Source: Viola odorata
Lineage: Eukaryota > Streptophyta > Magnoliopsida > Malpighiales > Violaceae
DNA: 64,000 bases
NCBI GenBank assembly: GCA_963691705.1
Contig: OY829540.1
Span: 5,904,001 to 5,968,000, forward strand
Direction: 5' to 3'
The position numbers and the translations under genes are program-made. The notes beneath the pieces were generated by a model that did not search any database, was not told the origin of the DNA, and saw nothing but the letters and a program-made list of their open reading frames with translations. This document shows positions 11,822 to 20,738 of this stretch, piece by piece. Numbering within the stretch: position 1 is the first letter of the stretch; the number at the start of each line of letters is the position of its first letter.

Positions 11822-12216
11822 TAATTACTCTTAATGATCTCTATTTCTGTAATTATTTATTTTCTGGTTTTTTACTTCCTTGTTAAAGTTTAGAACTAAT
11901 AACTCAGATTTTAGCTTGAGAGACCCAGTTAAATGAATAATACAATTCAGAATCTTGACCCCCTATCTTGGTCAAGCCTTTGACCAAGACTACTTTGAAC
12001 TATTTTATTTCTTTTGTTTTTGTCTTTATTTTCAGATTCACCCAACCAAACTCAGTGACGAGGAAGTCAATCAAGAACTATAATTCCCCAGAAGTCTCTG
12101 TGGACGATCCTCTTACCACCATCTACAAGTTCCTTGTGGACAAGTGATAAGTTGTATTTCTACCCATTTTTCATATCTATTATACACTTATATTTGACGT
12201 GCTCGACACGCGATCA
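11822..12216 (+). repeat. Element 1 5' LTR, second segment
   Basis: It continues the LTR after the LINE, beginning with the right copy of the LINE target duplication (11822-11832) and ending CACGCGATCA. It lacks a segment of about 175 bp that the 3' LTR carries at 17147-17321. Confidence 0.85.
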
Positions 12217-12325
12217 AATTTTGGCGTAACGATTTTGTAGTTTTTGTTTTTATTTTTTTTAGTTTTGCAGTCTTGGCCACGAGCTTGGCCAAACCGCAGG
12301 CCAAGCTGAACCACAGGATCCAAAC

Positions 12326-14926
12326 ATGGCAGAAAATCAACAAGAGCCAACCATGAGGGAATTGAATAGGACAGCAGAACAGGAAAGTTTTTCCTGTATC
12401 AACTTACCAGCTGTACCAAATGATTAGTCTATAAAGACTAATATGGTGGTCAATCTCCCTAAGTTCTATGGCCATTTGAATGAAAATCTGTTCAAGCATC
12501 TAAGGAATTTACACGTTCAATGTGATACCATGAAACCTGCTATAGTGAACATACGAAGAGCAAAACTGAAGGCCTTCCCATGTTCTCTTGAAGGGACAAC
12601 CCAAAATTGGTTTTACAGCTTGCTCCACAACACCGTCAACACGTGGGCTGAGATGTCTAACATGTTCCTCAACAAATTTTGGAATGCGACAAAGGCAGGG
12701 ACAACCAGGAAGAATATGGCTGCTATCCAACAAAGAAGCAACGAGAGTTTCAATGAATATCACCAAAGGTTTCGTGAGTTGCAAGAGGTTTTTCCACCCA
12801 TGGAGTTGCAAATCAAACGATGATCTAGTATTTTTATGATGGGATGTTTCCGAGTGACAGAGCACAAGTAGATGCAGCAGCTGGTGGAGCGCTACAGGAC
12901 TTGACCATCACAAGAGCCAAACTGTTGCTTCAAACAATGGCAGATAATTGCCAAAATAATCTTGTTTCAGAAAGAAATTATATTCCTTCCACTCTTAATG
13001 CTATTAATGTTGAATAGAGGTTGAATGAATTAACTGACATGGTTAAAAATATTTCTGTTAACATTATAGGTACAAAGTCAACAGGAGTTCCAGAACAGGT
13101 AGCCATGGTTTGTGGAATATGCCAACAACAGGATCACCCAACCCATAATTGGTATATGGTACAACATCCAGGTGATCCAGTCCAAGTCAATGCAGCATAC
13201 GGATACAACCAGGGGCAGCAATTCCCCCATGAAAGCAACCAGTTTTTTGAGGAACCATCCAAATTTAAAATGGCGACAAGACCCTCCACAACAGAATCTT
13301 GGCCAAGCTCCTGGTCAAGCTCTTGTGCCGTAGTTACCGCCTGCTCCTCAACCTCTGCAGATTGCTAGTCCACCTATGGAAGAGACTCTCCAAAAGTTCA
13401 TGATGACAACTCAGTCCAACCTAATAGAGATGCAGAAATAGATCGCTCAATTGTCACAAAAACAGCAGCCTGACCAAGGCAGATTGTCCATACACAATGT
13501 GAGTGTTATCCATCTCAGAAGTGGAAGTGTTATAAAGCAGTTCGACGATGAGGAAAAAGATGAGGAGGATGAGGAAATTCAAACAAAACCGATCTTGGCC
13601 AAACCCATGGCCAAGCTCAACATTCCCGAAAAAACAGCAAAGGAAGAACCAGCCTTGGCCAAGCCAGGTAAGATGGTCATAGCTCAAGAAGAAGAGATAG
13701 AAATTCCACCTCCTTTCCCTCCTAGGTCTGTAAAGAATAAAAGGGAGAAAATGCAACAGGAATTTATGAACATTTTTGAAAAAATTGTTGTCAATATTCC
13801 TATGCTTGATTTAATTGCTAAAGTTCCTAGTTATACTAAATACCTTAAAAATTTGTGCAGCAGCAGGAAGAAACTTACAGGAGATGGGAGAATAAATGTG
13901 ACTCAGAATGTATCTGCAATCCTATAGGCAAAACTTCCAAAAAAATGCGAGGATCAAGGTACTTTTACAATTCCATGTAAAATAGGTAATCAACAAGTGG
14001 AAAAAGCTTTATGCGACTTGGGAGCAAGTATCAATGTGATGCCTTTTTCTGAATATAAAAAATTGAACATTGGTATCATGAAAGAAACTAGGGTAGTAAT
14101 TCAACTTGCTGACGGATCTGTTATACTCCCTAAAGGAATTGTGGAAAATGTATTGGTATAGGTGAATAATTTTGTTTATCCTCTAGATTTTTATATTGTG
14201 GAGATGAACACTGACCTACCTTTCAACTCCACAGATGTACTCTTAGGAAGGCCATTCCTAAGAACAGCAAGAGCCAAAATTGATGTGTATCATGGACGTA
14301 TTACCTTAGAATATTGTGGTACAACAATAAAGTTTGACATGCATGCTGCCAACAAAAATCCTAATAAAACGCATAGTGTCAACTTTGTGGATAGCCTTGG
14401 ACATGATACTGATAAGGGTTATGAATCAAATGCAACTAACTCTTTTGATGGTGTTCTTAGCAGGAGGAATTCAGATAAAAAGTTAAAGGAAGAAGAATTT
14501 GTGGCTAATGATGGTTTGCAAGACATTGTTTCTGATCTTGAATTTTTTGAACCAAATACTGATATTTATAGCAGCCATGAATTACCAAAAGTTTATCCTA
14601 ACCTTCCACCTTTAAGTATGCAGGCACCAGAAATTGAGCTTAAAAGCAGTCTTGGGCTCGAGCTTGGCCAAGCCATAGGCCAAGATTCATCTCTGCCAGC
14701 TAGCCTTCCCAAAGCCATGGACTGGTGGACTGACCGTCTTCTCAAGATGTTTCCTACTGCCCACAGTAGCCAAAACTCACCTTTTGTGATGCAGGGACAA
14801 CAGAATTATGAGCTGGAACAGCCTCCTGACCCATTCAAATTTATACCTTTAGGGGTTGTCCAAGGAATGCCACCCAAAGGTCCTGTCAAGCTTAGAGCAT
14901 GGAGTAAATTTGGAAAATTTTCTTGA
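12326..14926 (+). pseudogene. Element 1 gag and aspartic protease
   Basis: The ATG at 12326 (MAENQQEPTMRELNRT) opens a frame that can be followed through two shifts (near 12820 and 13270) and six TAG codons (12425, 13015, 13331, 13439, 13925, 14159) to a TGA at 14924. The retrotransposon gag core is at about 12443-12900 (LPKFYGHLNENLFKHL, NWFYSLL, WAEMSNMFLNKFW). A zinc knuckle of CX2CX4HX4C type is at about 13111-13160 (CGICQQQDHPTHNW; its last Cys is lost to Trp). The protease is at about 13970-14320, with catalytic DLGASINVMP and LLGRPFLRTARAKIDV. The order matches the gag-PR half of element 2, to which it aligns well. RT and integrase never follow. Two of the stops align to Gln in element 2. 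Confidence 0.82.
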
Positions 14927-14944
14927 TAAGAAATCCATGGCAAT

Positions 14945-14993
14945 GTCGAGCCCAAGACAATAAATAAGGGCGCTTAATGGGAGGCAACCCATG
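14945..14993 (+). promoter_or_regulatory. 49-bp conserved block with AGGCAA-loop hairpin (element 1 copy)
   Basis: It lies 18 bases after the protease stop. It includes AAGGGCGCTT followed by ATGGG-AGGCAA-CCCAT (14977-14992), a 5-bp perfect stem. About 43 of 49 positions match the block at 46395-46443 in element 3. The outer stem pair is A-T here and G-C there. Function unknown; candidates are an RNA packaging, dimerisation or translation signal. Confidence 0.7.
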
Positions 14994-16339
14994 TTTTTAT
15001 TTCATTTATTTCCATTTTTTTTTATTTTTCGTGAATAAGTTTAGAGATATTTCGTTGATCCATCTTTCATTCTTTACACTTGTTTCTAGGGCTGCTGCAG
15101 CGCGAGGAGTGCATTCAAAATCAGAGGAAAAATTTAATGCTTTGGCAGTTGTCTTGGCCAGTGGCTTGACCAAGACATTTTTTTCCAAAACCAGCCAAGC
15201 AGCCCCTCCAGCAGCTACCTCTGCCCCTCAAGGAATCAGACCACCACCTTCTCCTCCTGCCCAGAATTTGCCCCCAGGTCGTGTCGTTTCCCTTCCTTTT
15301 TCATTTCTATTTTTATTTGTCTCTCCACACAATGAGGACATTGTGTCTTCTAAGTGTGGGGAGGGTGTCCAGTATGTGAGAGTCTTTTTAAATTTATGTG
15401 TTTTGATGGGAATATTGATTGATTGTTTGATCTTTTTGAGTCGATTTTTTCTTTTTGTGTTTTTTTCTTTTTGCATAAGTGTGTCCAGTCTGTGAGTCTG
15501 CTGTTTGCATGAGTTTTTGTTCTTATTTTTATGCATGTTTGAGTCAGTCTGTCTTGATGAGTGTACACCAGAACCTCAGTTTTTAACTTAGGCTGTTTAG
15601 TCCATCACTGAGACTACATTTAGATACATGTCTAGGTGAAACACTACTCTAGTAACAGAGGAGTGAATGAGCGTAACATGATCAATGCCTAAGGGACATA
15701 TAACCTAATGTACTCAGAATGTTAACCATCCACATGCTCTAAAGGACAGCTAGCTAGGGCTTAAAATACAATTAGGGTGACAAGGCTTGTTGCGCTGGAT
15801 TTGAGAGTGCTTTAAATTTCGTCTGATTGAATGTGTAACGTTTTAAATGTGCTGAAATGTCATAGGGCAGAGATAGCAAAAGTGGAAGTTCTGGGAGCCC
15901 AAAAAGAACAAGCACTGCTATTAATTATGCCTGTAAAAATAAAAAAGGCAAAGAATTGAAAAGAATGAAAAACAAATTATATATATATATATATCTGCTA
16001 ATAAGTGATTTAAATGGCACAGTGGTCTAGATACACATTTAGGTGGAACTGCACTTCGGTAGGACTCAAATCTGTAGTGAGCTTTGTCCCTTAATCATTA
16101 CAATAATTTAAAAAAAGCTGGATGTCTTGATACCATGTGGATGGGGTATGTTTAGGGTATTGATTGGTCCCTGTTAGTCTAGCATTGGGTCGGTTAGGGA
16201 AGTGTCTAGGTAATACTAGTGGCGGGGTAAACAACCGAAAGAAGAACTCTACGGGTCTTGGCGTTTGTTTTGTTCTGTGTTGTTTTTGTTTTGTTAGTGA
16301 GTCATTGAGTCAGTATGCTTGGGGGCAAGCATAGTTCAA
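14994..16339 (+). other. Element 1 non-coding 3' domain
   Basis: There is no credible gene here. It holds a GAGGAC-loop hairpin (15327-15346) followed by GTGTGGGG (15354), a (TA)n tract at about 15979-15994, and stretches resembling the 3' domains of elements 2 and 3 (a CATTTAGATACATGTCTAGG-type segment). It stands where other Athila-like elements carry pol and the env-position gene. Confidence 0.6.
15327..15346 (+). promoter_or_regulatory. GAGGAC-loop hairpin, element 1
   Basis: ACACAAT-GAGGAC-ATTGTGT: a perfect 7-bp stem, then 7 nt, then GTGTGGGG. Element 2 has the same loop and downstream word on a different but still complementary stem (39886-39903). Confidence 0.75.
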
Positions 16340-16351
16340 GTGTGGGGAATT
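16314..16351 (+). promoter_or_regulatory. Element 1 pre-PPT hairpin and polypurine tract
   Basis: TATGCTTG-GGGG-CAAGCATA (16314-16333) is a perfect 8-bp hairpin. Six bases later comes GTGTGGGGAA (16340-16349), directly before the 3' LTR at 16352. This is the expected place for the plus-strand primer. Confidence 0.75.
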
Positions 16352-17588
16352 TTATTGCACTCTATTTCATCATGTTTTTACTGTTTAATTACTTGTTATT
16401 TAGACAATAAAGCTATTGATTTTATTGTTATTCCCTAATTTTGGCAGTTTTGATCAGATGCGCAACTTTGCAGAAAAGTTGATTTGAGGTGGTTTGGCCT
16501 GAGGTTTGGCCAAACTAGTTTGCTGAGGACAGAGATAGCAGTTTGGCCATAGTCTTGGCCAAGATCACGAAACAGGCTGCAGCTGGAGAATTTTGACAAA
16601 AAATAAAGACGCAAGCTGGCAATCACAACAACCAGCGAGATCATAGGGATCGGGACGACATTAAAATTAGAATCCTAGATAGGATTTCCCTCTCTTTTAA
16701 ACATTATCACCCATTTTTATTTAAAAACATGGTTATTATCTTTTTAGATTATTTAGGAGATTGAGTTAGAGAAGGACAAGGGAGTTTAGCTTACTTATAG
16801 CTGAATTTGCTCTCGCTTGTAGTGGACCCTCTCTCTTCTCCTCTCTCTTCTTCCACCATTAAAATAATTTCTCTGCTCCGTAATTCTAAGTTTAGAATTC
16901 ACGGATTTATTTTCTTTATGCAATAAAAGTATTTTCATTTTACATCCATGAGTATGTCTAGCTAAATCACCATTCTTGGTAAGAGCTCGAGGGCTATGTT
17001 TCTTATATTTCGTGAGATCTAATTACTCTTAATAATCTCTATTTCTGTAATTATTTATTTTCTGGTTTTTTACTTCCTTGTTAAATTTTAGAACTGATAA
17101 CTCAGATTTTAGCTTGGAAGACCCAGTTAAATGAATAATACAATTCAGACCCGACTGACAACCGTAGGCCTCGACTGACAACCGAGGGTAAACTTGAGTT
17201 AGGCGTTGTCTTATCCACAGCAGCGATGCAGATATAGAGATGAACACCAATGAATCAGTGATTGAATCATAAGAACATAGCCCGCTCATGCTCTTACAGG
17301 GAACCTTCTTTGTACTGTTTTCAATCTTGACCCCCTATCTTGGTCAAGCCTTTGACCAAGACTACTTTGAACTATTTTATTTCTTTTATTTTTGTCTTTA
17401 TTTTCAGATTCACCCAACCAAACTCAGTGACGAGGAAGTCAATCAAGAACTATAATTCTCCAGAAGTCTTTGTGGACGATCCTCTTACCACCATCTACAA
17501 GTTCCTTGTGGACAAGTGATAAGTTGTATTTCTACCCCTTTTTCATATCTATTATACACTTATATTTGACGTGCTCGACACGCGATCA
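16352..17588 (+). repeat. Element 1 3' LTR
   Basis: 1237 bp, starting TTATTGCACTC (TG mutated to TT) and ending CACGCGATCA. It carries an extra segment at about 17147-17321, absent from the 5' LTR, with two copies of CGACTGACAACCG near its left end. Confidence 0.88.
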
Positions 17589-17593
17589 ATAAT

Positions 17594-17934
17594 GATAGTT
17601 GGATATTAGAGGATGAACCACCAAATCTAACAAGTTCTGAATTAGAGGCTTTCCGAAGTGAGATGGAAACATGTAATATTCAAGATGTCCCTAATGATGG
17701 TAAGTTGGTAACTACCTATTTATTTTAAAAGTTGTGGATAGGAAACTATTGTTGTTAATTTATTGATTCTTTATTTTTATGTTTTATTTGATAATACTAG
17801 AGTTGAACCTTCAAGATTTACTTAATGATGAGAACGATAAAGATGAAGGAATTGAAAGTGGATTTTTTGTTGAAGACGTTTTCGAAAATGCTAGAGGCTC
17901 AACCTGTCAGCTTGTTACCGATCCATGGAATTAA
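17594..17934 (+). pseudogene. hAT transposase acidic C-terminal tail
   Basis: Directly after the element 1 duplication, reading resumes (DSWILEDEPPNLTSSELEAF). It has a plausible donor G|GTAAGT after 17699 and acceptor ACTAG at 17800, then ends VTDPWN with TAA at 17932-17934. Joined across element 1, the frame continues that of 4110, but the hAT dimerisation domain is missing between them. It therefore represents the end of an already deleted transposase. Confidence 0.55.
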
Positions 17935-18316
17935 CAATTTTGTAATTTCAATATTTAAGTGTGTTTGAACTTTGAATATCATTTCCTTTGAATGTTGGAT
18001 TGTTTCTTTATTTTATAATTTGGATAATTAAGTGTGTTTGAACTTTGAACTTTGAATATCATTTCATTTGAATGTTGAATTGTTTCTTTATGTTTAACTT
18101 TTAATCTACTTGATATATTTTTTTGATATATTATAAAATACTATAGTATAAAAATCGACCAGTTCAATCTGATTTAATCCGTTTCAATCATCTAAAATTG
18201 AACGGTTCAACGTGTGAACGGTTCAAAACGGACCAATATTGTCAATACTGTCGAACCCGGTTCAACCCGGTTGAACCTTTTTCGATTTTCTGTCCGGTCC
18301 AGTTCTGATAACTATG

Positions 18317-19522
18317 CTTTCAATGAAAAAAGAAAAATAAAATTGGGTGGGTTAGAATTAACCACTCTTAACCAATATCTCAGGTACAAAAATAAACAAA
18401 ATTAGTTTCTTGCCTAAAAGTTCAAGTGAAACCGAAGTAAAAACAGTAGAGCATAAGGTTATAGAATCATCACGTTTTTTTTTTCTCTTTTTAAATGATG
18501 GAGATAGACATACCTACCCAACATTGATTAGACATTCGTTTTGGAAACGAAGGGCACATCAGATGATAATATTGTATCAATTAGTGGCGAATGCAATGAA
18601 CTAAGGATGTTCAATGGGGACACAGATAACTGATAACGTACAAATGTTCAATTAATGTCCATATCATCACGTGTTCAAAAACTATATATAGAGAGGTACA
18701 TCAGTGGTCGAAATAATTGAAGATTATGAAGAAACAAAAAAGACAAAGCTGGCTGCTTTATTATTAGCTCCCATCGTGTAATTACTTTTTAGTTTTTTTT
18801 AGTAGTCGGATTGAAATAAAATAAATAAAATTTAATTAATAATTAATTGTTTTATTTATCTGTTTTAGGTGATTAGATAGCTATTTTTACCCTCTTATCC
18901 ATGATTATGCTTAAATGCTTGATGATATAAAAACAGTAATCAAGGTATATGAATTTGAGGGTATATTAATGTCAAAAGTTATAATTTTAATCGGGATCTT
19001 AATGAAATGGAAGGAGTAATACAAATATGTCCAATTTATTATTTTCACTTAGTACATTCATTGTTAATTTAAAGTAGAAGTTCAATTTCTTAATTTAAGT
19101 GAATATTGAGTTTAACCCAAAGTTTAAATGAGCTACTTAAATTTCAAATAAAAAATGATTTTTTAATATATTTAGGTTGTCATATAAAATATCGCATTTA
19201 TATTTAAATAGAAAATGGTGATTAATAATAAATAATATTTTATATTTATTAGATTATTTGAGATAAATATTTATTGGCTTATTTTTGCAACTGATATCTT
19301 TCATAGTTTTTACAAAATATACCGAAGAATCATTTTTAGTAAATAAATGGAGTACTTTCTCTTCTTCTTTTTTTACGAAACTTGAACCACAAATAAAGTT
19401 TTCTGATTCGACATGGTTGAATCTTACTCTATTCTTTTTCTTATTAGTTATTATTAAATTATTAAAAATCAAATGAATGATTTAGCTCGTAAAATGTGTC
19501 ATTTCAGATCTTCTTTTAACTA
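18317..19522. other. AT-rich spacer
   Basis: No supported gene, RNA or repeat; short open frames are low-complexity. Confidence 0.6.
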
Positions 19523-19648
19523 CTTCTTCCGTCATTTTTTTACTAGACATTTTGCTATTTTTTGTTACTGTACACATTACTTAATTTTTTAGTATTTGCT
19601 TTATTTTTTATTACTGTTTCAAAAAGTCAATTAAAAAAAGACGGGGAG
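19523..19648. mobile_element. Small Stowaway-like MITE
   Basis: The ends CTTCTTCCGTC and GACGGGGAG are near-inverted copies resembling the Stowaway terminus CTCCCTCCGTC, flanked by TA on both sides (19521-19522, 19649-19650). It is 126 bp and degenerate. Confidence 0.55.
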
Positions 19649-19785
19649 TATTCAGTAAACTAATTAACTACATATTTATAATAAATATATAATGAAATAA
19701 ACGTGGAGAATCAATGAATTTGAATCGTAGTACTTGACATATGTAGTTGGATTATCCCATGACTGCTTTCGGGGCGGCTGCTAGG

Positions 19786-20150
19786 GGTCCATATATCCAA
19801 TCGATCCGATTAGAACTAAATTGAATATAGCATATTAGTGTTCAGTTAGAGTCATTAAAAATCGAATCTGATCCTAAAAAATGAACAATTCGATTTTTTG
19901 ATAAAATGCTTCTATTTTCATATGTAATTCAAACCGAAGTCTGAAACATGAATCTTTTAGTGTAAATACGAAATTCAGACTGTTCCAGACCAAAATTGTT
20001 GGATCTGGTCGCTTATTAAGAGAATTTATCTGAATTTGAATTCGACCGAACTATTTCAAATATAATTCAGTAGGAAGTGAGGAATATTTAATCTGATAGA
20101 AATTTGACCTGGTTTATACCGAACTCAATCCGATCCGATCCATACTCACC
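19786..20150. repeat. Possible degenerate transposon with GATCCGAT termini
   Basis: GGGTCCATATATCCAATCGA at the left and ATCCGATCCGATCCATACTC at the right are loosely inverted copies. AT-rich filler lies between, with no coding. No target duplication was identified. Confidence 0.3.
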
Positions 20151-20259
20151 CTTCCGTCTGCTGCTCCACCAAGTCGCATCCCTCAACCCCACACTTCTTA
20201 TTTCTTAGGGTTGGGTTGGGAAACCAGCTTTTCCCAACCCAAAAACCCAAAAGCCAAAG

Positions 20260-20738
20260 AGGGTGTTTGGCTACCACCTTTCCAATAGAACAATAGAGCT
20301 TTTGAAAAGCTCTATTGGATTTCCTTCACAATTTCCTTGCTTGTCCAACTGGAGCAAATTGCTCCAGTGGCAAACGCAGCTGCCTGCAAAGCTGCGTTTG
20401 CACCCTCTCTCTCCTAATATATTTTTTTTAATTTTATTTTTTTACTTTATATAATAAATAAAATAAATTAAAAACTAGTACAATAAAATCTCCATCTCGA
20501 GATAAGTAATTCTAGATCCACTTTTCCTATTTTTATTAATTTTTTAAAAATGGATTTTATACTCCAACTCTTTCATTTTTATAGTTTTACCAAACACCAA
20601 AAACAACTTCTCGTTTCCCACAACACTTTTAAAAAATATTTACCAAACAGCACACTGCTTTGCGCAAAAGTGTTTTTCCCACAACACTTTTACTCACAAC
20701 ACTTTTCGGATCAGAACCGGAACGTCAAACAGACCCTT
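20260..20738. mobile_element. hAT-like MITE with three consecutive perfect hairpins
   Basis: The left end AGGGTGTTTGGC and the inverted right end AAGGGTCTGTTTGAC resemble the common hAT-MITE terminus. Palindromes fill the left third: 20291-20317, 20348-20368 and 20370-20401. The right third (about 20570-20738) is related to 27185-27320 plus 53946-53985, the copy disrupted by element 3. No clear 8-bp duplication was found. Confidence 0.55.

Larger units (their letters stand above)
4120..17588 (+). mobile_element. Element 1: Athila-like Ty3/gypsy retrotransposon without RT or integrase
   Basis: It starts TGATTGCACTC at 4120 and ends CACGCGATCA at 17588, flanked by an exact 5-bp duplication ATAAT (4115-4119 and 17589-17593). 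The internal part (12217-16351) holds a decayed gag-protease frame, then about 1.4 kb of non-coding sequence. No RT, RNase H or integrase is present, so it would depend on a relative for mobility. LTR comparison outside the LINE shows roughly 3% divergence plus indels, so it is older than element 2. A LINE interrupts the 5' LTR. Confidence 0.88.
1893..18316 (+). mobile_element. hAT (Ac-like) DNA transposon, host of a nested stack
   Basis: Terminal inverted repeats are visible: CAGTGTTATCAGAACCGGAC at 1893 and, on the other strand, CATAGTTATCAGAACTGGAC ending at 18316 (19 of 22 positions match). CA-GTTATCA is the usual hAT terminus. Both subterminal regions carry many GGTTCAA/TTGAACC copies, as expected for transposase-binding repeats. 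A BED-finger and DUF659-type transposase remnant lies inside. The 8-bp target duplication is not clear (CAATAAAT on the left, CTTTCAAT on the right), so the outer limits rest on the TIRs. The element itself is about 3 kb; the rest is an inserted LTR retrotransposon (4120-17588 plus duplication) and what nests in that. The transposase is broken, so the copy is dead. Confidence 0.8.

Noticed and set aside
12222..12239. tRNA-Asp primer site for element 1
   Set aside because: Only TGGCG of the expected TGGCGCCGTTGCCGGGGA matches. The site may have decayed, but I cannot support it.
14977..15495. A 172-codon open frame after the protease of element 1
   Set aside because: It starts inside the conserved 49-bp block, is Phe/Leu-rich from T-rich DNA and shows no family resemblance. 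The region is better explained as the non-coding 3' domain.
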